In this document: piece by piece, positions 55,309 through 64,000 of the stretch
Layout: every line of letters starts with the position of its first letter
Position numbering within the stretch: the stretch's first letter is position 1
DNA from: Schlesneria sp.
Lineage (GTDB): Bacteria; Planctomycetota; Planctomycetia; Planctomycetales; Planctomycetaceae
Direction: 5' to 3'
Length of the DNA: 64,000 nucleotides
Assembly (NCBI GenBank): GCA_028291515.1
Contig: JAQGHU010000050.1
Span: 62,001-126,000, forward strand
Translations under genes and position numbers: made by a program
Notes under the pieces: generated by a model
The model's database searches: none
Told to the model about the DNA's origin: nothing
The model's input: the letters and a program-made list of their open reading frames with translations, nothing else

Positions 55309-56679
55309 ATGAGTGGTTCATCGGTCGTATCATCGGCGAAATCTCGCTCATCGAATCGCCGCCAGTTTCTGAAGACTGCCGCCGTGGCGGGTCTGTCGAC
55401 GTTTACCGCCCCTGCAATCTTGCGCGCGAAGGGTGTCATCGAAAAGCTCAATGTCGCCGTGATCGGTGCTGGTGGGCGTGGCGGTGGAAACCTGGCCGCA
55501 GTCGCGGGGACTGAGAACATCGTCATGCTGTGCGATGTGAACGAAGGTAATCTCGGCCGCGCTGCTGCGAATCATCCGAAGGCGCGAACATTTGTCGATT
55601 ATCGCAAGCTATTCGACCATGCGAATGAGTTCGATGCCGTCATCGTCAGTACCTGTGAACATACACATGCGTTTGCCACGCTGGCGGCGTTGCAGAACGG
55701 CAAGCATGTCTACTGCGAGAAGCCACTGACGCATAGCATCTGGGAAGCACGCGTGATTCGTGAAGCGGCAGCCAAGGCCAAGGTCGCGACTCAGATGGGG
55801 ATCCAGATTCATGCGGATTCCAACTATCGACGCGTTGTGGAACTGATTCAGACGGGGGCGATCGGTCCCGTTCGTGAAGCACACGTGTGGGTGAGTCGAG
55901 CTTGGGGTTGGCAGTCGCCCAACGATGCGAAGAAGCACGGCGACATCGTTTCGACTCAGGAACGACCGACAACATCTTCGCCGATCCCTCAGGGGTTGGA
56001 CTGGGATTTGTGGCTTGGCCCTGCGCCGGAACGACCATTCAACGAAATCTACTTCCCAGGCCCCAAGTGGTATCGTTGGTGGGAATGGGGCAGCGGCACG
56101 ATGTCCGACCTGGGCAGTCACTGGAACGATCTGCCGTTCTGGGCTCTCAAGCTGCAGGCACCTTTGACGGTAGAGGCATCGGGCCCGCCCGCGCATGCTG
56201 ACCTTGCTCCAGCATCGATGCAAGCCACGTATGAATACGGTGCCCGCGGCGACATGCCTCCGGTTACGGTAAACTGGTATCAAGGTGTCAACAAACCAAA
56301 GATCTGGACAGAGAAGGGGATCCCCCAGTGGGATAGCGCGGCATTGTTCATCGGAGACAAGGGGATGCTGCTCTCGGACTATGGTAAGCACATCCTGCTG
56401 CCTGAAGACAAGTTCCAGGACTTCAAGCGACCGGAACCCTTCATACCCGAATCCCCCGGACAACAGGTGGAATGGGTTCGTGCCTGCAGGACCGACCTGC
56501 AAACGACGTGCAACTTCGAGTACTCGGGCTGGCTGACCGAAGCCAATCACCTTGGAAACGTTGCTTATCGCCTCGGTAAGAAGATCGAATGGGATGCCGC
56601 AAACCTGCGCTGCCCGAATGCGCCAGAAGCAGCCTCGCTCATTCGACGTGAATACCGCAAAGGGTGGTCGCTTGTCTGA
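55309..56679 (+). CDS. Gfo/Idh/MocA family oxidoreductase, Tat-exported
   Basis: The 456-residue product has a Tat signal ([13 protein letters not shown]), an N-terminal Rossmann fold ([14 protein letters not shown]), and the CEKPLTH family motif near residue 143. The second domain has [20 protein letters not shown], the position of the substrate-site His. It is distinct in sequence from the paralogue at 8038. These proteins oxidise or rearrange sugars or polyols with tightly bound NAD(P) outside the cytoplasm; substrate is unknown. Confidence 0.92.
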   Translation: MSGSSVVSSAKSRSSNRRQFLKTAAVAGLSTFTAPAILRAKGVIEKLNVAVIGAGGRGGGNLAAVAGTENIVMLCDVNEGNLGRAAANHPKARTFVDYRKLFDHANEFDAVIVSTCEHTHAFATLAALQNGKHVYCEKPLTHSIWEARVIREAAAKAKVATQMGIQIHADSNYRRVVELIQTGAIGPVREAHVWVSRAWGWQSPNDAKKHGDIVSTQERPTTSSPIPQGLDWDLWLGPAPERPFNEIYFPGPKWYRWWEWGSGTMSDLGSHWNDLPFWALKLQAPLTVEASGPPAHADLAPASMQATYEYGARGDMPPVTVNWYQGVNKPKIWTEKGIPQWDSAALFIGDKGMLLSDYGKHILLPEDKFQDFKRPEPFIPESPGQQVEWVRACRTDLQTTCNFEYSGWLTEANHLGNVAYRLGKKIEWDAANLRCPNAPEAASLIRREYRKGWSLV

Positions 56680-56829
56680 AAGCGGGAGGTCGTTCACGTC
56701 TCAATGCGCCCGCAAACAAGTCTCGACGAGCGTCGACTAGAGCGCATCCCACCTAATTGTGGCGTCCCGCGAGAGGAAAACCACTGAGTCTAACCCATGT
56801 TTCAACGCGACTCGGAAGTGCGACCCGCA

Positions 56830-57942
56830 CTATTTATCTCGAATGGACGATTTATCGTGTTTGCGCCAGCATCGCCAGTCTTCATGCACAAGGTCACTTA
56901 TCGTGGCGGCAGCAGTGACGAGCCAGTCGCGGTGTTGTTGGCGAAGCCACTTGAGAATCGACTTTGAGGCACCGGCTGTCCCGAGATGGATATTGGCACA
57001 CTCGGCCCCCATTGATTCAAACATCAACCGTTCGGAAACGCAGTCCAGCTGTGCGAGTTCGATCTTTGAACATCGTGGTGCCAGTCGGCGAACGATCCAC
57101 GGACCGTCAACACGATAAATCGGATCGGCGCACCGAATCGCGGTCTTGAGGACATCCTCGATGCGAGACTTCTTTTTACTGCCCTCTTCCAGACAACTCG
57201 TGGAGGGAGGAGTTAGCGCTTTGGCTTCTCGCGCAACCAGGCTTCCCTTGAATGTGGTGAGCGCGACGTAGCGAGGCTTACCGAGGCTGCCCATGCCGGC
57301 CTTGAACCGCGCGCGGAAACGACAATCTTTGTTCGTGTCCGGCAAATCACTCAACATCCGAGCCTTAGTTGCCTTCGAGATCTTCGGTTCCCGATCCGAC
57401 AATTCCTTCCTGAATTTCTTCCAGAATTTGCCGGGTTCGCGATCGGACTGCATTGCCAGCGCCCGCAATTCAGGGTGACCTTCTTCGAGCACAAACGGTT
57501 GTCCGCCAACTTTCAGCTTGGTCGCATATCCCGACAAGATCGCCTGGCAAATCGTAGGCAAGTTGAGACGGAACTGGCCGGTCACACTTCCCAGTAGCGC
57601 ACTCGCCGCCAGACGAACCAGATCATTCGTGAAAGGCAGATCTTCGGCTTCATCGAAATCATTAATCCCCCAGACCAATCGACCTTCCAGGTCACGCCAG
57701 GTTCCGAAGTTTTCCACGTGCAGATCGCCGATTGATAATACCGTGGGCGCGACTGCGCAATCCTGACACGCCATCGGCCAGATCTCTGCCCAACGATAGT
57801 AGGTACCGCGAAAGAAAGGGAATGCGGTCTCCTTCAAAGCCATCTGGCGATGCTTATAGTGCAGCTCTTTCTCGACCACCGCGACCTGCGATCGCAACCA
57901 TGTTTCGTAATTCTTCGTGGCACTGACGAAATCCAGACCCAT
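56830..57942 (-). CDS. DUF2252 family protein
   Basis: The 370-residue product has FFRGTYYRW and the kinase-like GDLHVENFG with DFDEAEDLPF (residues about 72-105), the core of DUF2252. The fold is related to aminoglycoside phosphotransferases, so a small-molecule kinase role is plausible but unproven. The C-terminal half includes RYVALTTFKGSLVAREAKAL. The next gene in the same direction is the DUF188 gene, whose start is upstream on the minus strand at 58443. Confidence 0.88.
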   Translation of the reverse strand: MGLDFVSATKNYETWLRSQVAVVEKELHYKHRQMALKETAFPFFRGTYYRWAEIWPMACQDCAVAPTVLSIGDLHVENFGTWRDLEGRLVWGINDFDEAEDLPFTNDLVRLAASALLGSVTGQFRLNLPTICQAILSGYATKLKVGGQPFVLEEGHPELRALAMQSDREPGKFWKKFRKELSDREPKISKATKARMLSDLPDTNKDCRFRARFKAGMGSLGKPRYVALTTFKGSLVAREAKALTPPSTSCLEEGSKKKSRIEDVLKTAIRCADPIYRVDGPWIVRRLAPRCSKIELAQLDCVSERLMFESMGAECANIHLGTAGASKSILKWLRQQHRDWLVTAAATISDLVHEDWRCWRKHDKSSIRDK

Positions 57943-57996
57943 GGCAAGCAGTCCCGTAATGAGCTGAAATCCACACGAGGGGCAATTGGAACCGGT

Positions 57997-58443
57997 TTAG
58001 GATCGCTTCGCCAGTAGCCGATCCAGTTGGTTGGCAAATGCCTGTTTGTCTTTCGGCCCGAACGGGGCAGGGCCACCAGTAATCAGGTCACTGCCGCGTA
58101 ACTCATCGAGCAAGTTCCGCATCGTGATTCGTTCACCGATATTCTCTTCCGTGAAGCGATGCCCGCGCGGATCGAGCGCGATGCCTCCTTTTTGCACGAC
58201 ATGCGCTGCCAGCGGAATATCAGCGGTGACGACCAGATCGCCAGGTTGCAACAACTCAACGATCTGTTTATCAGCGATATTGGCCCCGGAAGTGACGACC
58301 AATAGCGAGAGGAACTCCGACTTTGGAATGCGCAACGACTGATTGGCGACAACCGTCAGCCGAATCTTCACTCGGATGGCCGCTCGAAACAGCAGGTCCT
58401 TGATCTCCGCAGGGCAGGCATCACCATCGACCCAAATCTGCAT
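57997..58443 (-). CDS. YaiI/YqxD family (DUF188) protein
   Basis: The 148-residue product starts MQIWVDGDACPAEIKDLLFRA, the family hallmark, and contains VTADIPLAAHVVQKG and ALDPRGHRFTEENIGERI. The fold is related to PIN/toprim nucleases; function is uncharacterised. The start ATG at 58443 has AGGAG 6 nt upstream, and an upstream GTG at 58458 lies ahead of that site. Confidence 0.93.
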   Translation of the reverse strand: MQIWVDGDACPAEIKDLLFRAAIRVKIRLTVVANQSLRIPKSEFLSLLVVTSGANIADKQIVELLQPGDLVVTADIPLAAHVVQKGGIALDPRGHRFTEENIGERITMRNLLDELRGSDLITGGPAPFGPKDKQAFANQLDRLLAKRS

Positions 58444-58505
58444 GGATGACTCCTGCACTGCCCGAGATCAAGAATACTGGCCGGCTCTGTAACTCGACTC
58501 GCCGA

Positions 58506-61121
58506 CTATGCGAGTTTCCCTCGACAATACGCGGCTCCGGCTTCAAGTGCTTCAGCGAGCTTGGCTGGATCTTTCCCACCCGCCTCGGCCAGTTCCGGAC
58601 GGCCACCGCCACCACCACCGCAAACCTTCGCGGCTGTCTTGACGCAGTCAGACGCACTCAGGCCTTTGGACACCAGAACATCTTTGCTGACAGCAGAGAT
58701 GAAAGCGACCTTGCCTTCATGTTCCATTCCCAGCAGGATCGCACATGAAGGAGCTTTTTCGCGAATGCGATCCACGAAGTCTTTTAGTGAGTCTCGAGGG
58801 CAATCGGCAGCGTTGTGAACAATCAGTTTCACTCCACCGATCGTTTCCGCTTTGGCCACCAGTTGTGCGGCGGCATCGGCGAGAGAGGCGACGGTGTACT
58901 TGGAGAGTTCTTTCTTGGCGTCGCGCAGTTCTTGTTGCAGCGCTTCAATCTTGCGAGGCAGTTCGTCCGGCTGTGACCTCACCAGAGCAGCAGCTTCTTT
59001 CACCAAAGCTTCCGTCTCGCGAATTCGAGCAATAGCTTTCGGCCCCGTGAAGCAGGTGATACGTCGAACGCCGGCCGCAACCAGTTCATCACGAATCAGT
59101 CGGCACAGTCCAACTTGACCTGTGTTGCTCAGGTGGATTCCACCACACAACTCGCGACTGAATTCACCCATGCTGACGACGCGAACGTTGTCAGGATATT
59201 TCTCGCCAAACAAGGCCATCGCGCCGAGTTGTTTCGCCTCTGAGATTGGCATCAATCGCGTCGAGACCGCCGCTCCCTCAGAAATGCGAGCGTTGATCTC
59301 GTCTTCAATCTTCAGCAATTCATCCTGGGTCAGACCTTTGGCGTGCGCGAAGTCAAATCGCAATTCATCCTGTTGAACCTTGGAACCGCGTTGAGTCGCG
59401 TTCTCTCCAAGGTACGTCCGCAGCGCATGATGCAGGATATGCGTGGCCGAGTGAGCTCGACGAATTCCTTCCCGACGAGTCGAATCGATGGTCGCCATGA
59501 CCTCCGCCCCGGCCGAGATCGTGCCATTCGTGACGCGACCGATATGGACCAACAGTTCCCCGTCACGCTGCGTGTCTTGCACTTCGAACGTGAAATTCTT
59601 GCCCGTAAACTTCCCGGTATCGCCGACTTGCCCACCGGCCTCGCCATAGAACGGCGTCCGATTCAGGACGACACCCAACTGGGCGTCAGACTTATCGAAA
59701 GACTTCACCAACTGGCCGTCTGCGATAATTCCCAAGACCTCGGAATCGGACCTGGTGGCGTCATAGCCCAGGAACTGAGTGCCGCCACCTTTTCGCAGGG
59801 TATCGAGCGGACCTGCCGACATCACCGAATTGGCGAACGCACCGCGGCCACTCGTTTCCTTATGCTCGTCTTTGCATTCCTTGAAGCGAGACATATCAAC
59901 CGACAGTCCTTCATTGGCGGCCAGGGACTCGGTCAACTCGATCAGGAAGCCGTCGGTCTGATGCAGGTTGAAGGCCGCATCGCCGGAGATGACGCTCGAA
60001 CCTTCTTTCTTCGCCTGATCGACCAGCTTTCGGAATCGACTGATCCCGCTTTCGACGACCTTCTGGAACTGCTTTTCTTCTTCCAGGATCCCATTGGCGA
60101 CCGCTTCGACCGTCTTGCCGAATTCGGGGTAAGGCTGCTTCATCGCTTCGGCAACGGCAGGCACCAACTGGTAGAGGAACGGTTCCTGCTTCCCGAGCAG
60201 GAAGCCTTCCATTGCGGCGCGACGCAGCAGCAGTCGGACAATGTAGTTTTCCTTTTCAGGACCAGGACCACATCCTTCGTGCAAGGCAAACGAACAAGCG
60301 CGGACGTGATCCGCGATTCTTCGCACGGCGCGTCCTTCTGGCGCGGAGTATTCGTAGTTCACGCCGACTATATCCCCGGCGGCCTTACACAGCGGCTTGA
60401 GGATGTCGATTTCAAAGTTACTGAGCACCCCCTGCAAGGTCGAGGCACAACGCTCTAAGCCCATGCCAGTGTCGATGTTCTTCTTTGGCAGCGGTTGGAG
60501 ATTGTTCGGAGGGCTACCGACGCGATTGAACTGCGTGAACACCAGGTTCCAGATTTCAACCGTTTTCGTTGCGCCGGGCGGCAGGTAATAGATCTCGCTA
60601 CAGGGGCCGCAGACGCCATCCGGGCCCTGAGATGGAGCGGATGCCGGCCAGAAGTTTTCGCCTTCGTCCTCGCGAGTGATGCGGTTCGCAGGGAGCTTGA
60701 CTTCGTCGTTCCAGATCTTGAATGCTTCGTCATCATCGAGATAGACGGTGACGGTCAATCGCGTTGGATCGAGCCCCAGCCACTTCTTCGTCGTTAAGAA
60801 TTCCCATGCCCAGTGAATCGCTTCTTTCTTGAAGTAATCACCGAACGAGAAGTTTCCCAGCATCTCGAAGAACGTGTGATGGTAGGCGGTCACCCCAACG
60901 TTACCGATATCGCCCGTGCGCAGACACTTCTGGCAAGTCGTCGCTTTGGTGAAGTCGATCGGTCCAATCCCCAGGAACTGGTTCTTGAACTGGTTCATTC
61001 CAGCCGGCGTGAACAACACCGTTGGATCGTCTTTTGGCACGAGCACATCTGTAGGCCGTCGGACACAACCTTTGGACTCGAAAAATTCCAGATACTTTTC
61101 ACGCAGTTCATCGGTTTTCAT
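58506..61121 (-). CDS. alaS: Alanyl-tRNA synthetase
   Basis: Charges tRNA-Ala and clears mischarged serine or glycine. The 871-residue length is normal. The N terminus matches the class II catalytic core ([59 protein letters not shown]). The editing domain carries the [16 protein letters not shown] zinc/editing motif and CGGIH, with the C-terminal domain ending in [15 protein letters not shown]. It is the first of four minus-strand genes to the window edge, though gaps are over 100 nt. Confidence 0.97.
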   Translation of the reverse strand: MKTDELREKYLEFFESKGCVRRPTDVLVPKDDPTVLFTPAGMNQFKNQFLGIGPIDFTKATTCQKCLRTGDIGNVGVTAYHHTFFEMLGNFSFGDYFKKEAIHWAWEFLTTKKWLGLDPTRLTVTVYLDDDEAFKIWNDEVKLPANRITREDEGENFWPASAPSQGPDGVCGPCSEIYYLPPGATKTVEIWNLVFTQFNRVGSPPNNLQPLPKKNIDTGMGLERCASTLQGVLSNFEIDILKPLCKAAGDIVGVNYEYSAPEGRAVRRIADHVRACSFALHEGCGPGPEKENYIVRLLLRRAAMEGFLLGKQEPFLYQLVPAVAEAMKQPYPEFGKTVEAVANGILEEEKQFQKVVESGISRFRKLVDQAKKEGSSVISGDAAFNLHQTDGFLIELTESLAANEGLSVDMSRFKECKDEHKETSGRGAFANSVMSAGPLDTLRKGGGTQFLGYDATRSDSEVLGIIADGQLVKSFDKSDAQLGVVLNRTPFYGEAGGQVGDTGKFTGKNFTFEVQDTQRDGELLVHIGRVTNGTISAGAEVMATIDSTRREGIRRAHSATHILHHALRTYLGENATQRGSKVQQDELRFDFAHAKGLTQDELLKIEDEINARISEGAAVSTRLMPISEAKQLGAMALFGEKYPDNVRVVSMGEFSRELCGGIHLSNTGQVGLCRLIRDELVAAGVRRITCFTGPKAIARIRETEALVKEAAALVRSQPDELPRKIEALQQELRDAKKELSKYTVASLADAAAQLVAKAETIGGVKLIVHNAADCPRDSLKDFVDRIREKAPSCAILLGMEHEGKVAFISAVSKDVLVSKGLSASDCVKTAAKVCGGGGGGRPELAEAGGKDPAKLAEALEAGAAYCRGKLA

Positions 61122-61280
61122 ATCGAATTCCGTCAGCCTTCCGTGCCCGGCCCATCAATGCCAGAAAGATTCAATTCGCGGGAAAGGGATCGAGGCTGCG
61201 CACGCAATCTCGCCCACGAATTCAGGTCGGAAAGATAGCAGATGCGGCCAGACCGAGCGACTGTAACCACTCTGGAACCG

Positions 61281-62855
61281 CTATTTTGGTCCGCCACGCT
61301 CGGTTGCGGGCGTTTCGTCACCAATTATGATTTTCCCACCTTCGTACAAGCGCAACTCCACCGGTCCGCGCAACGATTTCGTGGCTTCAGCGAATTCACC
61401 GGGAGTCTGAACAGGGATGCGATTCACTTCAGAAACAAAGTCACCGGGCTGCAGTTCCGCCGTCTGACCGGCACTATCAGCCGCCACTTTGGTGACAACG
61501 ACCGCTCGCCGGAAGCGATCTCCCATACGGTGGTACTTGTCGCGTCCTGTCGGATAGTCCACCGAAATACCTCGCCAAGAGGCATATCGCGGCGTCGTTT
61601 CAATGATCCCTTCATCATTCAAGACTGGCCATTTCCCCAAAGTCACGGTGACGACAAACCGGCCGCGACCATGCCGCCAGACGGCAACATCAACTTTCGA
61701 CTCGGGAGCGTGAAGACCGACGATGCGCATCAGATCCACTTCGGAGTAGATCGGGGTGTCGTTGACGCTCAAGATAATATCACCCAAGGTAATTCCTTTA
61801 CGATGGGCTGGCGAGTCGAGTGTTAGATCATTCACCCTTGCTGCGGAGGCCTGTTTCAACCCCGTCTCAAGCCCTCGAAACTGCCCGGCAGTCACCGTGA
61901 CCGGCTGAACACCCAAAACGCCATATTCGATTTCATGACCGGCGATCAGATCTTTGACAATCCGACGAGTCGAATCATCAATCGGGATCGCAAATCCGGT
62001 CGATTTTTCGTAGCCCTCGATCGCCGCCAGAGAAGTCGTCAGCCCGACCAATTCTCCTTTGAGATTCAGCAGGGGACCGCCGCTGGTTCCCAAATTCAAT
62101 CGACCATCGATCTGGATGAGATTTCCCAGCCGATACATCATCGACTTCGATGTTCTGTCGTTCGTCCAAGGCAACGGCCGCCTGGCCAAGTTGGAAACCA
62201 TCCCCCAACTGACACTCGCCGATCCGTCGTGCGCAATCGCGTAAGGGTTGCCCAGCATCAGCACGAACTGCCCCTTACGGATTGGCGTCGTCGTTGAGCA
62301 GTCCAGAGGCTTCAAGTCTGCGGCATCGATCCTGGAAGCGTCCAAATCGAGATGAAGAATTGCCAAATCGCTACGCGGGTCTGCAGCCACGATGGAAGCG
62401 GCACAGGATCGGCGATCTCCAAACCGAACAAATAGGGATGTCTGATCGTCCGCAGTCAAAGCTGGGAAGATCGGCCCCCCTTCGACGACGTGATAGTTCG
62501 TCAGAATCACGCGATCAGTGGATCGAGTCCCCGCGATGACGATTCCGGCTCCATACGAATTGGGCTGGAAATCCGGGTGCTCGGGATCTGCCGGTGCCGT
62601 GTCCTGGAGCAATCGCTGCTCCATCAGCGGATGAAGACCAATGATTCGCCCCTCCTGCGGAGGAGGGGTAATTTTCGCGATACTGACCACTGATGGTTCA
62701 GCCTGCTCGATCAGTTTTATGAGCGTGCTCTCCAGAGCAGTCGCCGGATCCTGAGCGTGGACCCCAGCGCCGCTCCCCATGACGAACGCCATCAAGACGA
62801 GCAGCCTCGCGGCAGGTCTAGTGACGGTCTCAGCAATCAGACGTTGGCATGACAT
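61281..62855 (-). CDS. Exported trypsin-like serine protease with two PDZ domains (HtrA/Deg-like)
   Basis: The 524-residue product has a signal peptide (cleavage near residue 34, after GVHA). The protease domain shows the triad His122 (TNYHVVEG), Asp163 (DPRSDLAIL) and Ser258 (LGTSGGPLLN, where the usual Asn is Thr). Residues about 325-405 and 440-510 are PDZ domains (VNDLTLDSPAHRKGITLGD, read with GDIILSVND; and AGQTAELQPGDFVSEVN). It would degrade or monitor misfolded proteins in the periplasm. A longer loop before the His is specific to this protein. Confidence 0.93.
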   Translation of the reverse strand: MSCQRLIAETVTRPAARLLVLMAFVMGSGAGVHAQDPATALESTLIKLIEQAEPSVVSIAKITPPPQEGRIIGLHPLMEQRLLQDTAPADPEHPDFQPNSYGAGIVIAGTRSTDRVILTNYHVVEGGPIFPALTADDQTSLFVRFGDRRSCAASIVAADPRSDLAILHLDLDASRIDAADLKPLDCSTTTPIRKGQFVLMLGNPYAIAHDGSASVSWGMVSNLARRPLPWTNDRTSKSMMYRLGNLIQIDGRLNLGTSGGPLLNLKGELVGLTTSLAAIEGYEKSTGFAIPIDDSTRRIVKDLIAGHEIEYGVLGVQPVTVTAGQFRGLETGLKQASAARVNDLTLDSPAHRKGITLGDIILSVNDTPIYSEVDLMRIVGLHAPESKVDVAVWRHGRGRFVVTVTLGKWPVLNDEGIIETTPRYASWRGISVDYPTGRDKYHRMGDRFRRAVVVTKVAADSAGQTAELQPGDFVSEVNRIPVQTPGEFAEATKSLRGPVELRLYEGGKIIIGDETPATERGGPK

Positions 62856-62992
62856 GTAACGGTAAAATCCCGTCGTTCGTTAGATGTGAGTTTTGAAACT
62901 CCACACGAACTGGCATTCTACCGATCCAAAGTCGCGATCACAGGGGAAATCTGATGCGTCTTAAAGAATCCGCATCGCCGGGCCCCGCCGGC

Positions 62993-63460
62993 CTACACCT
63001 CATCGCCGGCAAACGTCCAGGGATCAAGCGAGGTGGGATAGCTGAGCAATTCTTCCGGCTTGAAATAGATGCCGATTTCGCGAGTCGCGGCGTCGGGACC
63101 ATCGCTTCCATGAACAAGGTTCATTTGGCGGCTCATGCCGAAGTCGCCGCGAATGGTTCCCAGAGCGGACTCACGTCCATTTGTAGAACCAAGCATCGTA
63201 CGAACAACGGAGATGGCGCTCGGCCCTTCCAACACCAGTGCCACTACAGGACCCGAGGTGATGAATTCTTCGAGTTGTGAATAGAACTTCTTCTGCACAT
63301 GCTCAGCATAGTGCTGCTTGGACAACTCTGGCGTCACCTGCAGCATTTTCATCCCGGCAATCTTCAGCCCCTTCGCTTCGAAGCGGGTCAGAATTTCACC
63401 GCACAGTCGACGAGCGACGGTATCGGGCTTCAACAGAACAAACGTGCGTTCGAGGGCCAT
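62993..63460 (-). CDS. ndk: Nucleoside diphosphate kinase
   Basis: Transfers the gamma phosphate between nucleoside triphosphates and diphosphates through a phosphohistidine. The 155-residue product starts ERTFVLLKPDTVARRL and carries the active-site NLVHGSDGPDAATREI with His117. Length is slightly above the usual 140 because of a C-terminal extension. carA lies upstream on the same strand. Confidence 0.97.
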   Translation of the reverse strand: MALERTFVLLKPDTVARRLCGEILTRFEAKGLKIAGMKMLQVTPELSKQHYAEHVQKKFYSQLEEFITSGPVVALVLEGPSAISVVRTMLGSTNGRESALGTIRGDFGMSRQMNLVHGSDGPDAATREIGIYFKPEELLSYPTSLDPWTFAGDEV

Positions 63461-63532
63461 TCTAAGGCTGTTCCTTCAGTGCAAGAATGATGATTTTCCA
63501 GTCGAACCGACTGGGATATTGGTTGTGTCCGC

Positions 63533-64000
63533 CTAGGCCTGCAGCATCAGTTGGCGAAACTGCTGGAACAGATAGCTGCTGTCATGGGGGCCTGCCGATG
63601 CTTCGGGATGGTATTGGACGCAGAACGCGGGCAATTCTTTGTGTCGCAAACCTTCGACGGTCTGATCATTCAAATTGATGTGAGTGACATCCAGGCAGCT
63701 AGGCAACGATTCGCTGGAGATCGCGAAACCGTGATTCTGCGACGTAATCTCGACGCGACCACTATCGCGATTCAGTACAGGTTGATTGCCGCCACGATGA
63801 CCGAACTTCAACTTGTAGATTTCAGCGCCGCAAGCCATCCCCAGCAGTTGATGTCCTAAGCAGATCCCAAACACCGGAACTTTACCCAACAGCCCACGAA
63901 TGGTCTCGATCGCATAGTCCAAGGGTCGCGGATCTCCGGGACCATTGGAGAGGAACACGCCGTCGGGCTTGTAGGCCAGCACTTCGGCTGCGGTGGCCGT
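63533..64000 (-). CDS. carA: Carbamoyl-phosphate synthase small subunit, C-terminal part (truncated by window edge)
   Basis: The frame is open to the right edge (156 codons including the stop). It encodes the class I glutamine amidotransferase part: [16 protein letters not shown], the nucleophile loop [12 protein letters not shown] with the catalytic Cys, [22 protein letters not shown], and the catalytic YHPEAS. It supplies ammonia to CarB for arginine and pyrimidine synthesis. The N-terminal domain is outside the window. It is upstream of ndk with a 72-nt gap. Confidence 0.95.
   Translation of the reverse strand, partial: TATAAEVLAYKPDGVFLSNGPGDPRPLDYAIETIRGLLGKVPVFGICLGHQLLGMACGAEIYKLKFGHRGGNQPVLNRDSGRVEITSQNHGFAISSESLPSCLDVTHINLNDQTVEGLRHKELPAFCVQYHPEASAGPHDSSYLFQQFRQLMLQA

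Noticed and set aside
59343-60458. Plus-strand 371-codon open frame
   Set aside because: It is opposite alaS; the translated product has no family motif and no ribosome site.

Overview
The window looks like a chromosomal segment from a member of the phylum Planctomycetota, probably order Planctomycetales; I would not name a genus. The evidence is lineage-typical gene content: two secreted DUF1501 proteins (15163-16554, 20323-21702), two Tat-exported Gfo/Idh/MocA oxidoreductases (8038-9441, 55309-56679), a squalene-cyclase-like protein with tandem DUF4159 domains (3392-5818), a cysteine-rich secreted protein (45784-46191), a PQQ-propeller membrane protein (26747-28564) and several exported TPR proteins. 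Housekeeping genes are scattered in short operons, as usual in this phylum. I see no rRNA, tRNA, CRISPR array, prophage, transposase or plasmid gene.

Layout. 1-3245: alpha-glucan metabolism (malQ, cut by the left edge, and pgm) flanking a DUF4253 protein. 3392-9441: secreted and exported proteins. 9608-12236: trpE followed by two small membrane proteins. 12260-14422: a tight methyltransferase, glycosyltransferase and kinase-fold operon. 14406-23007: DUF1501 proteins, a nuclease-fold/acetyltransferase pair, a two-enzyme penicillin-binding-type fusion and a DUF3592 membrane protein. 23326-32675: fatty acid synthesis in two blocks, rpmF-plsX-fabD and acpP-fabF-second ketosynthase, separated by a response regulator, a PQQ membrane protein and a MarR regulator. 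34336-39609: promoter, structured leader and nusA-infB-rbfA. 39737-45040: an endonuclease III-like protein with a histone H1-like tail, a TPR protein, a YebC-family protein and ruvB. 45124-49987: thiol peroxidase, Cys-rich protein, porin and mnmG. 50357-51787: a two-component pair with unusual architecture. 52476-58443: a DapA-family enzyme, an LRR-like protein, a nucleotidyltransferase, an oxidoreductase, DUF2252 and DUF188 proteins. 58506-64000: alaS, an HtrA-like protease, ndk and carA (cut by the right edge), all on the minus strand.

Points that reward a second look: the ketosynthase-like protein at 31362-32675 sits beside acpP and fabF but carries Asp in place of the catalytic Cys and Asn in place of one catalytic His, so it resembles a chain-length-factor partner. 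The fatty acid cluster lacks fabH and fabG locally and has a MarR regulator next to it. The protein at 18053-20089 joins a class A beta-lactamase-like domain, a peptidoglycan-binding domain and a D,D-carboxypeptidase domain. Two 5' leaders (nusA and the response regulator at 25661) contain stacked inverted repeats that could fold into regulatory RNA. No single locus is convincingly a new system; these are specific, testable leads.
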